NCBI GenBank assembly: GCA_963715025.1
Contig: CAVQQQ010000008.1
Coordinates: forward strand, 1-64,000
Origin: DASSJT01 sp963715025
Lineage (GTDB): Bacteria > Actinomycetota > Actinomycetes > Actinomycetales > Dermatophilaceae
DNA: 64,000 nucleotides
Direction: 5' to 3'
In this document: positions 9,056-17,973 of the stretch, one piece after another
Layout: the number at the start of each line of letters is the position of its first letter
Numbering within the stretch: position 1 is the first letter of the stretch
Notes under the pieces: generated by a model
Told to the model about the DNA's origin: nothing
What the model saw: only the letters and a program-made list of their open reading frames with translations
The model's database searches: none
Made by a program: the position numbers and the translations under genes

Positions 9056-11686
9056 ATGCACCCGACGTTCCTGGAGCGCGACTCCCAGGTCGACACCCTC
9101 CTCGGGTACGCGGCCGAGGCGGATGCCGGCACAGGTCGTCTCGTGCTCATTCAGGGTGAGGCGGGCGGTGGGAAGTCCACGCTCCTCGAGCGGGTCGAGG
9201 CCCGTCTGCCGGACGCGACCTGGCACTGGGGCGCCTGCGACGGCCTGTTCACACCGCTCCCCCTGGCGCCGCTGCGAGACATCGCCGAGAGCATCGGTGG
9301 CCCACTGCTCGCTGGGTCCCGGGCCGACGCCTCCCGCGAGACGCTCTTCGCCGCGCTCCTCGAGGCGGTGCGAGCCGACCCCGGGCTCACGGTGCTCGCC
9401 TTCGAGGACGTGCAGTGGGCCGACGAGGCGACTCTCGACCTGCTCCGCTTCCTCGGGCGACGCATCCAGAAGGAACGGGCCCTGCTGCTCGTCACCTTCC
9501 GCGAGGAGGAGTCCGATTCATCCGGCCCACTCCGCAAGGCGCTCGGTGAGTTGTCGCGCCAGCGGGCCACCCGCAGGGTCGCGCTCCCTCCTCTTTCCCA
9601 GACCGCGGTGCAGCAGCTCGTCGGCGACACCGGCCTCGACCCCGCCGAGGTACACCACCTGACCGGCGGTAACCCCTACTTCGTCGCCGAGGTGGTGGGC
9701 AGCGCGGGCCGTGGGCTTCCGGCATCCGCCCGCGACGCGGTGCTGGCCCGCGCCGAGCTCCTCGACCCCGTCAGCCGCGGCCTCCTCGACGCCGCGGCCC
9801 TGGCCGGCAACCGCGTGGACCCCGCGCTGCTGGAGGCGGTCGCGCGGCCGCCCGAGGCGGCGTACGACACGCTCGTCAGCGCCGGGCTGCTCGTCACCGA
9901 CGGCCGCTCCCTGAGGTTCAGGCACGAGATCGCCCGCCTGTCCGTCGCGGATGCCGTGCACGAGCCGCGGCGCACGAACCTCCACCGGCGCCTCCTCGCC
10001 GCACTCCTGGAGCGCGGCGTCGGCGACGACTCCCGGCTCGCCTTCCACGCTGCCGGCGCGGGAGACACCGCTGCCGTGGTGCAGCACTCCGGGGCAGCAG
10101 CCCGCCGCGCCGCCGCGCTCGCCTCCCATGGTGAGGCCGTCGGGCACCTCCGCCGCACGCTCGCGGCCGGCGACCGGCAAGGCCTCGACGCCAGGAGCCG
10201 GGCCGAGATCCTCGACGACCTGTCCACCGAGCTCGGGCTGGTCGACCAGTGGGAGGAGGCCGAGCGGAGCCGGGCTGAGGCGATCCGGCTGTGGCGGGGT
10301 CTGGGCGACGCGCTCCAAGCGGGTGACGCCCTGCGCATGCAGGCTCGCGCGCTGTCACGGCTGGCCCGCGGGGCCGAGGCCCGGCAGGCCCTCAACCAGG
10401 CCCTCGCAGTGCTGGAGCCCCTCGGGCCGACGCCCGCACTCGCCCGGACCGTGGAGTACCTTGCGGCGGTCCTCTGGCACGAAGGGGCGAACACGGCAGC
10501 GATCGCGGCGTGTGACCGCGCGGCGGCCCTGGCTGAGCAGCTCGACCTCCCCGACGTGCTCAGCGACGTGCTCAACACCCGGGCCTGCTCGATGATGTCG
10601 CTCGACCAGGACTGGGTGCCGACGATGCAGCGGGCGCTCGCTGTGGGCCTGCATGCCGGGTGCGACGAGCAGGTGGGCCGGGCCTACATGAACTACCACG
10701 CCGCGCTCGTCGACGAGGGGCGCGTCGCCGACAGCGAACGAGTCTTCCTCGACGGGATGGCGTTCTGCGAGGAGCGGGAGGTGGTCTCAGCGGGCAACTT
10801 CCTCATGTCGAACCAGATCGTGGTGCTCGAGGCCACCGGGCGCTGGCAGGAGGCGGTGTCGACGGGCAGGCCGCACCTCGAGGACCGGGCGGTCTCCCCC
10901 GTCCGACGGCTGGGTGGCCTGCTGAGCCTGGGCCGCATCGGCGTGCGACGCGGGGACGCGGACGTCGAGCGGCTTCTCGACGAGGGCATCGCGATCGCCG
11001 AGGGCACCCGGGAGCCGCAGTGGCTCGTGCCGTTCCGGCTGCTCGACGCCGAGCGGCACTGGGTGTCGGGCCACCCCGACCGCGCCCGCGCTGCCGTCTC
11101 ACGCGCTGTCACCGCCGCCGCCCTGGCACCGCTCGACACCCGCTTCGCCGGAAGCACCGGGGTGTGGGCCCGCCGGTTCGGCCTCGCGCACCCGGACCCG
11201 ACCGCCGTGCCCGCGAAGTGGGCGGCGGAGCTGCGCGGTGACGTCGCCGGCGCGGTCGCAGGGTGGGATGCCGCGAGCGCGCCCTACGAGGCCGCCCTCG
11301 TTCTCGCGTTCTCACCCTCGACGGACGACCAGGTTGACGCGCTGCGCCGCCTCGACGCCCTGGCTGCTACCGCGGTCGCCGCCGTCGTGCGACGACAGCT
11401 GCGCAAGGCCGGCGTGCGCTCGCTGCCGGGTGCGCCGCGTTCGACCACGCTCGAGCACCCCGCCGGCCTGACCAGCCGGGAGCAGGAAGTGCTCCAGCAG
11501 CTCGGCCACGGCCTGAGCAACGAGGAGATCGCCGCGCACCTGGTCATCTCCACGAAGACGGCCGGCCACCACGTGTCCGCGGTGCTCAGCAAACTCGGGG
11601 TGTCCGGGCGGCGGGAGGCCGTGGCCGAGGCCCGGCGGCGCGGCCTGCTCCCGGCATCCGGCGAGAGCACCCACCCGGCACGTTAA
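9056..11686 (+). CDS. LAL-type LuxR-family transcriptional regulator
   Basis: An 876-residue large ATP-binding LuxR regulator. N-terminal AAA/NACHT-like ATPase: Walker A GEAGGGKS at residues 34-41 and Walker B-like LTVLAFEDVQWAD at about 111-123. The middle 500 residues are helical repeats (TPR-like) of low conservation. The C-terminus (about 803-865) is a LuxR HTH: LTSREQEVLQQLGHGLSNEE, then IAAHLVISTKTAGHHVSAVL. Such proteins bind ATP and an inducer and activate nearby catabolic or secondary-metabolite genes. ATG 9056 is preferred because GGAGG lies just upstream. Downstream, in the same direction, are a DUF4242 gene and a secreted protein, which are possible targets. Confidence 0.92.
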   Translation: MHPTFLERDSQVDTLLGYAAEADAGTGRLVLIQGEAGGGKSTLLERVEARLPDATWHWGACDGLFTPLPLAPLRDIAESIGGPLLAGSRADASRETLFAALLEAVRADPGLTVLAFEDVQWADEATLDLLRFLGRRIQKERALLLVTFREEESDSSGPLRKALGELSRQRATRRVALPPLSQTAVQQLVGDTGLDPAEVHHLTGGNPYFVAEVVGSAGRGLPASARDAVLARAELLDPVSRGLLDAAALAGNRVDPALLEAVARPPEAAYDTLVSAGLLVTDGRSLRFRHEIARLSVADAVHEPRRTNLHRRLLAALLERGVGDDSRLAFHAAGAGDTAAVVQHSGAAARRAAALASHGEAVGHLRRTLAAGDRQGLDARSRAEILDDLSTELGLVDQWEEAERSRAEAIRLWRGLGDALQAGDALRMQARALSRLARGAEARQALNQALAVLEPLGPTPALARTVEYLAAVLWHEGANTAAIAACDRAAALAEQLDLPDVLSDVLNTRACSMMSLDQDWVPTMQRALAVGLHAGCDEQVGRAYMNYHAALVDEGRVADSERVFLDGMAFCEEREVVSAGNFLMSNQIVVLEATGRWQEAVSTGRPHLEDRAVSPVRRLGGLLSLGRIGVRRGDADVERLLDEGIAIAEGTREPQWLVPFRLLDAERHWVSGHPDRARAAVSRAVTAAALAPLDTRFAGSTGVWARRFGLAHPDPTAVPAKWAAELRGDVAGAVAGWDAASAPYEAALVLAFSPSTDDQVDALRRLDALAATAVAAVVRRQLRKAGVRSLPGAPRSTTLEHPAGLTSREQEVLQQLGHGLSNEEIAAHLVISTKTAGHHVSAVLSKLGVSGRREAVAEARRRGLLPASGESTHPAR

Positions 11687-11852
11687 CTCGAGTGTGGACC
11701 CGTGTCGCCGGCATCCCTAGTCGGTTGTGGCGCGTGCGCGCGCAAGACCGGGAGCCGCGTGCGCCAGATGGGGAACGACGGCCCATCCCCGCTCGGGGGC
11801 CCGCTCCTAGCGTCGTCGGTGTCAGCACAACCACCACATCAAGGAGCACCAC

Positions 11853-12104
11853 ATGCCACTGTTCATGGACGTCCACCATCTCGACGGCGGGGTCGCGCTC
11901 GGCGACGTCGCCAACGCGCACATGGCCGACCTGAAGGAGCAGGCCAACCACGACGTCAGCTACCTGCGCTACTGGGTCGACGAGGGCCAGGGCAAGATCT
12001 TCTGCCTCGTCGAGGCACCCACCGCCGACGCCGCAAACACCGTGCACCGCGAGGCGCACGGGCTCGTCGCCGACGCCATCTACCAGGTGCAGGAGGGGTC
12101 CTGA
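11853..12104 (+). CDS. DUF4242-domain (SCO4226-like nickel-binding) protein
   Basis: An 83-residue DUF4242 protein, a small ferredoxin-like dimeric fold whose Streptomyces member SCO4226 binds nickel. Visible family features: MPLFMDVHHL at the start, LRYWVDEGQGKIFCLVEAPT in the middle and ANTVHREAHGLVADAIYQVQ near the end; the metal-ligand histidines and the cysteine are present. Its stop codon overlaps the next start by one base (TGATG at 12102-12106), so the two genes are probably translationally coupled. It lies 166 bp downstream of the LAL regulator. Confidence 0.85.
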   Translation: MPLFMDVHHLDGGVALGDVANAHMADLKEQANHDVSYLRYWVDEGQGKIFCLVEAPTADAANTVHREAHGLVADAIYQVQEGS

Positions 12105-12649
12105 TGGGCGCACGTCTGGCCGGGGGGCTGGCCGCGGCCGCGCTCGCGGGTTCGTTGGTCGCGGCCGTCGGGGCCGGCTCGGCCTCGGCTGCCGAAACAC
12201 CGACGCCACAGGGCGACTTCGCGGCCGCCCGGGCGGCGACGGCGAAGTACCACGACATCACCAAGGCAACCGGTTTCGACGAGCTCAAGGACGCCGACGG
12301 CATCGCCTGCATCGACAACCCCGCCGGGGGAATGGGAGTGCACTTCGTGAACGGCTCGCGGCTGAACTCGGTGCTCGATCCGTCGCTGCCCGAGGCTCTG
12401 GTCTACGAGCCGCAGGCAGACGGGTCGATGAAGCTCGGGGCGCTCGAGTACGTCATCCTCGACTCGGACTGGAAGGGCTCCGGGGCGCCGCAGCTGTTCG
12501 GGCAGTCGTTCGAGTACCAGCCCGGCCCGGGGGAGGCGAACCCGAACCGGTTCGGGCTGCCGGCCTTCTGGGAGCTGCACCTATGGGTGTGGAACCAGAA
12601 CCCCCGCGGCATGTTCGACGACTGGAACCCGAAGGTCACCTGTCCGTAG
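12104..12649 (+). CDS. Secreted protein of unknown function
   Basis: A 181-residue protein with a Sec-type signal peptide: GARLAGGLAAAALAGSLVAA then VGAGSASAAE, with cleavage likely after ASA at about residue 29. The mature part (KYHDITKATGFDELKDADGI, GGMGVHFVNGSRLN, LEYVILDSDWKG, FWELHLWVWNQNPRGMFDDW) is typical of secreted proteins found widely in actinobacteria without a known activity. Two cysteines (ACIDN and the C-terminal TCP) could form a disulfide. It is coupled to the DUF4242 gene, so the pair may act together, perhaps in metal or stress handling; this is inference. Confidence 0.75.
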   Translation: MGARLAGGLAAAALAGSLVAAVGAGSASAAETPTPQGDFAAARAATAKYHDITKATGFDELKDADGIACIDNPAGGMGVHFVNGSRLNSVLDPSLPEALVYEPQADGSMKLGALEYVILDSDWKGSGAPQLFGQSFEYQPGPGEANPNRFGLPAFWELHLWVWNQNPRGMFDDWNPKVTCP

Positions 12650-12664
12650 GTGCCGACGGACCCG

Positions 12665-12694
12665 CGACCCCGTGGCCAGGAGGCGACGGGGTCG
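12665..12694 (+). terminator. Hairpin terminator after the DUF4242/secreted pair
   Basis: CGACCCCGT (12665-12673) and ACGGGGTCG (12686-12694) form a perfect 9-bp stem with a 12-nt loop, 16 bp after the stop at 12649. There is no T-run, as is common in high-GC actinobacteria. Confidence 0.6.
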
Positions 12695-13097
12695 GCGCGG
12701 CCCCCTCCGGCCCACTCCGCCGTTGGCGCTGCCTGCTCAACTGATCGCGGCGGAGTACTACCGCAGCTACTGGTGACCCGAATGGCCTGACTCGGACAAG
12801 GCGTGGCCGCTCTCAGAGAGGGTCGCGGTGTTCGTCAAGTACAACGGCATCTTGGTGCGCGTCGACACCCACATCTTCCGCTAGGACCATCCTGTGGATG
12901 CGCCCACAGCTCGAACCCCCCGAGGGGCAGCCGATAGGTGTCCCCGCCTTTGCGGCGAAAAGACGCACCGCGATTCTCCTGGTGATGCCCCAGCAATCCC
13001 GTGGGATACCAGCCCCCAGGCCGAGGGAGCCTTGACCCCCTCCGCGCTCGGAAGCAGTCTTGAGATTCAGCAGGCCCTGGCCAACCAGGAGGACGAC
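12695..13097. other. Intergenic region with a possible gene scrap
   Basis: About 400 bp. A forward frame near 12800-12880 reads KAWPLSERVAVFVKYNGILV then RVDTHIFR and a stop, which looks like the tail of a lost protein of unknown family. No other feature is seen. The open frame upstream of the cupin start has no homology and is not used. Confidence 0.3.
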
Positions 13098-13481
13098 GTG
13101 GGCGAAGACAAGCGAGTGCGGCTGATCCCGCCGGACGGTCGCTCGGAAGGCCAGAAGACTCCGCGCATGCGCAGGGAGCAGGCCGTCAGCACAGATCGCA
13201 GTTGGGCCGGCTACGTGACTACCGAGGCCGGGATGGTGTCCGGCTGGCACCACCACGGGGACTATGAGAGTCACATCTACGTCCTCTCCGGCGCGCTACG
13301 CATGGAGTCTGGACCTGGCGGACAGGACGTGGTCGAAGCGCAGCCTGGCGACTTTGTCTTCGTGCCGCCTCACACTGTGCACCGTGAGGGTAACCCGACA
13401 TCGGCGGAGGCTGCGGTAATCGTCGTCCGAGCTGGGAGCGGCGAGGCAGTGTTCAACGTCGATGGACCCGATGCGACCTGA
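13098..13481 (+). CDS. Cupin-domain protein
   Basis: A 127-residue single-domain cupin. Motif 1 is visible as GWHHHGDYESHIYVLSGALR, with the histidine pair, the Glu equivalent and the third ligand spacing; motif 2 is PGDFVFVPPHTVHREGNPT with the last histidine. The metal site therefore looks complete. GTG 13098 is chosen because AGGAGG (13087-13092) sits at ideal distance; the frame is open further upstream without homology. Such small cupins act as dioxygenase-like, isomerase or sensor proteins; the substrate is not predictable. Confidence 0.8.
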   Translation: MGEDKRVRLIPPDGRSEGQKTPRMRREQAVSTDRSWAGYVTTEAGMVSGWHHHGDYESHIYVLSGALRMESGPGGQDVVEAQPGDFVFVPPHTVHREGNPTSAEAAVIVVRAGSGEAVFNVDGPDAT

Positions 13482-13798
13482 AGCGAGATGCCCAGGCCGA
13501 CAGTGAAGCCTCGTTTCGTCCGATCTCAGGACAAGGCACATGATCCCCGTCGGCACCCCGGCCGCGCGAACCACATGGACGTCGTGAGGTCCCCCTCAGC
13601 GTGCTGGTGCAAGAGCGCCGAAGCGCTCGGCCTGCTCCGCGCTTGGCGTCATTGAGGAGCTGGAGCAACTACTCGTTCCCCGAGACCGCCTACTGTTGCA
13701 CCGTCAAGCCGCCCGTTCCAGCACCTCGGTGGGGCGACGCCGGCTGGCCAACGTGGTAACTCACGGTCGAAGGGTGATGGTAGGCCATTCTGGTTCAG
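13482..13798. other. Intergenic, nothing recognised
   Basis: 317 bp between the cupin and the MBL-fold gene. Neither strand shows a known protein, and no strong hairpin was noticed. The promoter of the next gene should lie here. Confidence 0.3.
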
Positions 13799-14590
13799 GT
13801 GTCGGTGCACTGCTGGGTGCGCCAGAGCAACTTCTGCCAGTCCAACACCGCGATCGTCACCGGCGAGAAGGACGTGCTGGTGGTCGACCCGGGCGTGACT
13901 GGAGCCGAGATCACCGCGCTCGTGCAAGAGCTCAAGGTACTGGGTCTCACGCCGACGATGGGCTTCTCCACTCATCCGCACTGGGACCACATGTTGTGGG
14001 TCCGGGACCTCGGCGACGTTCCACGGTGGGCCGCGCCGCGCGCGGCAGAACACGCTCAAGCGCACTTGGAGGACGCTCGCGCGAAGGCGGGCCGCCTGGC
14101 TCCCGGCAACGAGCCAGAGCTGATCGGTCAGCTCACCGCCCTGCCCGTCGGTGCGGTGACGCTGGGGTGGGCTGAACCGCTCGTGGAGGTCCTCGAGCAC
14201 GACGGGCACGCGCCCGGTCACGCCGCCCTGTACCTGCCTGGCGACGGCGTCCTCATCGCCGGCGACATGCTCTCTGACGTCGAGGTCCCTCTGCTCGACC
14301 TCAAGAGCGGGGCGCATGATCCGCTCAGCGACTACGAGCGAGGCTTGGCCAAGCTGGAGCAGGTCCAGGAGTGGGGTTGTGGAGTTGTGATCCCGGGGCA
14401 TGGAGCTGTCGCTACCGGCGAGGAGGTCGCGACCCGGTTCTTTCAGGATCAGTCGTATCTGCACGCCCTGCGGCTCCCTCACCCTGTGCACGATCCCCGC
14501 CTCGACCCCGACGCGACTTATGGCGCGGACTGGCTCATCCCGGAACACAACGCACAGCGTGCCTGGTGCCTGGGCCAGGGCACGAGGTGA
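13799..14590 (+). CDS. MBL-fold metallo-hydrolase
   Basis: A 263-residue metallo-beta-lactamase-fold protein. The HxHxDH zinc motif is THPHWDHMLW (about residues 58-67), further ligands are in HDGHAPGHAALYLPGDGVLI (His, about 139-147) with the bridging Asp in IAGDMLSD, and a last histidine in VIPGHGAVA. The N-terminal phrase VRQSNFCQSNTAIV matches a group also present at 15612. The gene starts abruptly: a stop codon (13781) lies just upstream in frame and the first GTG is 13799, so a few N-terminal residues may be missing or a non-standard start is used. Cytoplasmic; substrate unknown. Confidence 0.8.
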   Translation: MSVHCWVRQSNFCQSNTAIVTGEKDVLVVDPGVTGAEITALVQELKVLGLTPTMGFSTHPHWDHMLWVRDLGDVPRWAAPRAAEHAQAHLEDARAKAGRLAPGNEPELIGQLTALPVGAVTLGWAEPLVEVLEHDGHAPGHAALYLPGDGVLIAGDMLSDVEVPLLDLKSGAHDPLSDYERGLAKLEQVQEWGCGVVIPGHGAVATGEEVATRFFQDQSYLHALRLPHPVHDPRLDPDATYGADWLIPEHNAQRAWCLGQGTR

Positions 14591-14860
14591 GGTTCCCGCG
14601 TGGCGCAGGGGGCGATAACAACCGCGGAATTGCGGCCGTCAGCAAAGTCGACTGGCGGCGGAGTGACGCATGTGAAGCGCGCTCATCCCGATGAGCCGAT
14701 GTGCCCTCCCACGGCAGCGTTGGCAGTGCGGTGTGCAGCCACCACGGGATCCAGACAGGCCACTGACGATCGGCTGGGCGGATGATGAGGAGTGTTGGAT
14801 ATCAGGGATGGGGGGAACCGGTTCGATGTGACGGGGCAACGTGCCGAGGGGGCGGTGCAG

Positions 14861-15394
14861 ATGCGATCGAATGCCTATTCGTCGAAGGTTGACGTTCGGC
14901 AGCGAGTTGGCGCCCCGGTCTTTCGCTGGATGGGCCCGCTGGTGCGCCTTCTCCTGCGCCGCGGCCTGGGCGAACCGAACGTCCTGCTCACCGTCCGTGG
15001 ACGCCGCAGCGGGCAGCCGCGCACCACGCCGGTCGCGATGTTCGAGCTCGGCGACCGGCGCTTCGTGGAGGCAGCGTTCGGTGAGGTCGACTGGGTCCGC
15101 AACTTGCGGGCTTCGGGCGAGGCGGTGCTCCGACGCGGGCGATGGTCGCAAGCTGTCCAGGCCGTCGAGCTGCCACCCGAGACCGCGGGTAAGCTCCTGC
15201 ACGATTCGCTTGCCGGCTTCCCCCGCCGGCGCCGGCTTCGCTCCCTGCTGGGGCCGTCGGTAAGGCCTCCGGCGGCCATCCTGTACCGCTATCGGCTGCG
15301 GATCGATGACCGACTTGAGGACTACGTGATCCATGCGCGCCGCTGCCCCTTGTTCGAGCTGCTCCCGATAGAGGAGGTGGCCGAGGCGACGTGA
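14861..15394 (+). CDS. F420-type nitroreductase / deazaflavin-dependent oxidoreductase
   Basis: A 177-residue member of the nitroreductase/deazaflavin-dependent oxidoreductase family. Motifs: VLLTVRGRRSGQPRTTPVAM (cofactor-binding strand region), RRFVEAAFGEVDWVRNLRAS and a C-terminal ILYRYRLRIDDRLEDYVIHA. ATG 14861 is preferred because a GAGGGGG site precedes it. It differs clearly from the family member at 134-571. It lies between two MBL-fold genes in the same direction, and similar neighbourhoods are common in actinobacteria. The substrate is not predictable. Confidence 0.82.
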   Translation: MRSNAYSSKVDVRQRVGAPVFRWMGPLVRLLLRRGLGEPNVLLTVRGRRSGQPRTTPVAMFELGDRRFVEAAFGEVDWVRNLRASGEAVLRRGRWSQAVQAVELPPETAGKLLHDSLAGFPRRRRLRSLLGPSVRPPAAILYRYRLRIDDRLEDYVIHARRCPLFELLPIEEVAEAT

Positions 15395-15611
15395 GCTTCA
15401 TCGGTCTACGTCTGTCGGAGGTCCGGCCGCTTCCGGTGGCGTGTCACGCTCCTGGGCCGTGGGGGCGCGACTCGCGGCGGGAGGGAGGCGCCTCGCGGCC
15501 GAGCGGGTCGCGGCATGTGAGTGCGTTTCGGGGGACGCCCGCCGGTCCCGAATCCGGACTCGAAGGGCGTCGCAGCTCGCGCCGGACGGAGACACCTGAC
15601 AAAGTGAACCG

Positions 15612-16050
15612 ATGCTGAATCAGGTGGCCGACGGCGTCTGGGTCCGGCAGAGCGCGTGGGTCTGGAGCAATGCCATCGCGGTGCGCGGGGAGGGTGGGTT
15701 GGTCCTGGTCGATCCCGGCTCCGATGGTTCCGATCTGAACCAGCTCGCCGATGACCTGGACCGGCTCGGCCTTCCGGTGGTCGCCGGGTTCTCCACCCAC
15801 CCCCACTGGGACCACCTGCTCTGGCATCCCCGGTTCGGCGCCGCGCCGCGCTACGCCACCCCCGCCGGCGCCCAGGCTGCCAGTGAAGCCCGAGAGCGGG
15901 CGCAGAGGATGGCGGGGGAGAGCGCGTCGGGCGTCCCTCTCGAGCTGATCGGGCTCCTCACCCCGCTGCCCGCGGACGGGGGACCCGTGCCGGGCGAGAT
16001 AGTCGAGGACGCCTTCGGCACGATCGCGGTTCCGGCTTTCCAAGTCACGA
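15612..16050 (+). pseudogene. MBL-fold metallo-hydrolase, 3'-truncated
   Basis: ATG 15612 opens an MBL-fold protein closely related to the one at 13799: VADGVWVRQSAWVWSNAIAV, VLVDPGSDGS, then STHPHWDHLLWHPRFG with the zinc motif. The reading stays family-like to AFGTIAVPAFQVTT (about 16050) and then runs into the antisense end of the aminotransferase gene. The second half, which carries the remaining metal ligands (expected HAPGHAAL and IAGD motifs), is absent, so the enzyme cannot be functional. The 3' end was lost at a deletion or recombination joint beside the aminotransferase gene. Confidence 0.75.
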
Positions 16051-17109
16051 CTAAGCCGGCAGGACGACACCCTGTAATGCCTCGGCAGTCTGAACGACCT
16101 CGTCTGTCGTGTTGTAGAGGTGGAATGAAACCCTTAGGTTGCCTGCGCGTACGGCGCACCTGATCCCGGCGCGCGCCAGGGCCTCACGCACATCCCCCGC
16201 GAACGGCAGGCTCAGCGTCGCACTCCCCGGCGTGGGTCGACCGAGCCGTCGCGCCAGGTCCGCCACCAAGCCGGTGGTGTGCTGCCAGATGGCGTCGCTG
16301 CCCACCGCGCTGAGCAGCTCGAGACTCTCGGCCTGACCGACCCAGGCGTGCCATGCCGGCGAAATGTCGAAGCGCCGCGCAGTCTCCGAAAGCCGCAACG
16401 GGCCGCCGTAGATGCTCGACCAAGGCTCCGCTCCCGCGTACCACCCGGCCAGGAACGGCGTGAGCGTCTCCAACCGGTCGGGGCGCACGGTGAAGAACGC
16501 AGTTCCGCGAGGCGCGAGGAGGAACTTGTAACCACCGCAGACGGTGTAGTCGGCCACCGAGGCTGCGACAGGAAGCCACCCAGCCGCCTGGGTGATGTCG
16601 AGCAGAAGACGCGTGTCGGTCGCGCGGGTAGCCGCCAGAAGCTGGTCAAGATCCAGAAGGCGTCCATCGGCCGACTGAACCAGAGACGCTGCCACGAGGG
16701 CGGTACTCGGCGTGACGTGCTCGGCCAGCCTCTCCAGTGGCACCTCGCGAACGTCGTGCTCACCAGCCCAGAAGGGGAATGTCACACTGGTGAACTCGCC
16801 GGTCGGCACGAGCACTTCGGCCCGGCGCGGGAGCGTTGCAGCCACGAGACCGGTGAACACACTGACCTGTGGGCCGATGGCCACCTCACGGGGCCGGACA
16901 CCGACCATCTCGGCGAACGCCGAGCGCGAACGCTCAACCGCAAGGTCGAAGTCTGTCGCGACACTCCTCCCCGCCTGCCACGCCCGCAGTGCTGCGATGC
17001 CGGCCTCGACAGCCCGTCGCGGCGGCAGGCCCATGGTGGCTGTGTTCAGGTAGATCCCATCGGCCCCGAACTCCCGCGAGGCATCGGCAATCGATAGTTC
17101 CGCGGTCAC
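16051..17109 (-). CDS. Class V aminotransferase-fold PLP-dependent enzyme
   Basis: A 352-residue fold-type I PLP enzyme of the aminotransferase class V / cysteine desulfurase superfamily. It begins DGIYLNTATMGLPPRRAVEA, has a PLP-phosphate region EVAIGPQVSVFTGLVAA, the cofactor-binding Asp and His-equivalent region in LLDITQAAGWLPV (about residues 170-182) and the Schiff-base lysine in VCGGYKFLLAPRGTAF (about 191-206). Length is somewhat short but complete. Cytoplasmic; the amino donor is unknown. Its stop is at the joint where the MBL fragment on the other strand ends. Confidence 0.85.
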   Translation of the reverse strand: MTAELSIADASREFGADGIYLNTATMGLPPRRAVEAGIAALRAWQAGRSVATDFDLAVERSRSAFAEMVGVRPREVAIGPQVSVFTGLVAATLPRRAEVLVPTGEFTSVTFPFWAGEHDVREVPLERLAEHVTPSTALVAASLVQSADGRLLDLDQLLAATRATDTRLLLDITQAAGWLPVAASVADYTVCGGYKFLLAPRGTAFFTVRPDRLETLTPFLAGWYAGAEPWSSIYGGPLRLSETARRFDISPAWHAWVGQAESLELLSAVGSDAIWQHTTGLVADLARRLGRPTPGSATLSLPFAGDVREALARAGIRCAVRAGNLRVSFHLYNTTDEVVQTAEALQGVVLPA

Positions 17110-17223
17110 CTATCCCACCCCTGTCCTGTGTCATTCGGCCCGACGGTCGAGGGCAGTTTTCTCGCCCTCATGCGCAAGGCCCGCGGCGCCTGGACGATCC
17201 GGGTCGCATCCGTCCCGCAGCCC

Positions 17224-17892
17224 TCACCGACGGACCACGGCGTGATCGCGCGTTGGGTCCTGCGCGAGGGGCCGCAGACGCTTGAGCAGGTTGCCTCGGC
17301 CGCGGGCGGCCAACCCGAGTTGCCTGGCGTGCTTGAGATCGATCAGCCCGCCGAGCAGTCCGAGGACGGCGCGCGGGGGCCCGTCCAGGACGAGGTCGGG
17401 TTCATCAGCGCGCCCGACCCGACTGTGGATCCCCCTGTCCCGCAGCTCGATGACGGCCGGCTCGCCGCCGGCGACGAGCTGGATGACGGCGGAGGGGGCG
17501 TCGGGGTCGGCGTCGGTGGTGAACCACGCCGGGGCGTAGGCGAGCCAGCGTGCCTGGAACGCGTCGCTCGGCCGTTCCTCGCTCATGTACTTCAGCCCCC
17601 AGAGCCCGAGTGCTTTGAGTACCGGCTCGAGGGTGAGGCCGTTCTCGGTCAGGGTGTAGAGGATGGTGGCAACCGGCGGCGGCGCGTCCTCGCGCGCGAC
17701 GAGCCCAGCATCCTCGAGTTCTTTGAGGCGAGACGACAGCAAGTTGGTCGCGATGCCCGGTAGCCCGTTCTTCAGGTCCGTGAACCTGCACGGGCCTTGC
17801 AGCAGCAGCTCCCGGACTATCAGCAGCGTCCAGCGGTCGCCCACGAGGTCGAGGGCCCGGGCGATCGAGCAGTACTGGCCGTAGGTGCGCAT
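17224..17892 (-). CDS. HxlR-family transcriptional regulator
   Basis: A 222-residue regulator. The N-terminal 100 residues are a typical HxlR winged helix: CSIARALDLVGDRWTLLIVR, RFTDLKNGLPGIATNLLSSR and LKELEDAGLVARE. The C-terminal half (AYAPAWFTTDADPDAPSAVI onward) resembles the SCP2-like ligand-binding extension of long HxlR proteins. It is divergent from a truncated MFS gene at 17974, with an AT-rich 80-bp promoter region holding a palindrome; in intact genomes such regulators control the divergent efflux pump. Here its presumed target has been destroyed. Confidence 0.9.
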   Translation of the reverse strand: MRTYGQYCSIARALDLVGDRWTLLIVRELLLQGPCRFTDLKNGLPGIATNLLSSRLKELEDAGLVAREDAPPPVATILYTLTENGLTLEPVLKALGLWGLKYMSEERPSDAFQARWLAYAPAWFTTDADPDAPSAVIQLVAGGEPAVIELRDRGIHSRVGRADEPDLVLDGPPRAVLGLLGGLIDLKHARQLGLAARGRGNLLKRLRPLAQDPTRDHAVVRR

Positions 17893-17924
17893 GCGTTCAG
17901 CCTATGCGAACGCCAGTTTATTTT

Positions 17925-17940
17925 CAACTGTCAGTAGTTG
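17925..17940. promoter_or_regulatory. Candidate HxlR operator
   Basis: CAACTGTCAGTAGTTG is a near-perfect dyad (CAACT...AGTTG) in the unusually AT-rich gap between the HxlR gene and the divergent MFS start, 33 bp upstream of each start. Position and symmetry fit binding by the dimeric HxlR protein. Confidence 0.5.
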
Positions 17941-17973
17941 ATATTTTCTACTTTCTGTGTTTAGTCTTCCACC

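Noticed and set aside
13649..14548. A 299-codon minus-strand frame opposite the MBL gene
   Set aside because: The plus strand encodes all zinc-binding motifs of an MBL-fold enzyme; the antisense frame has no family signature.
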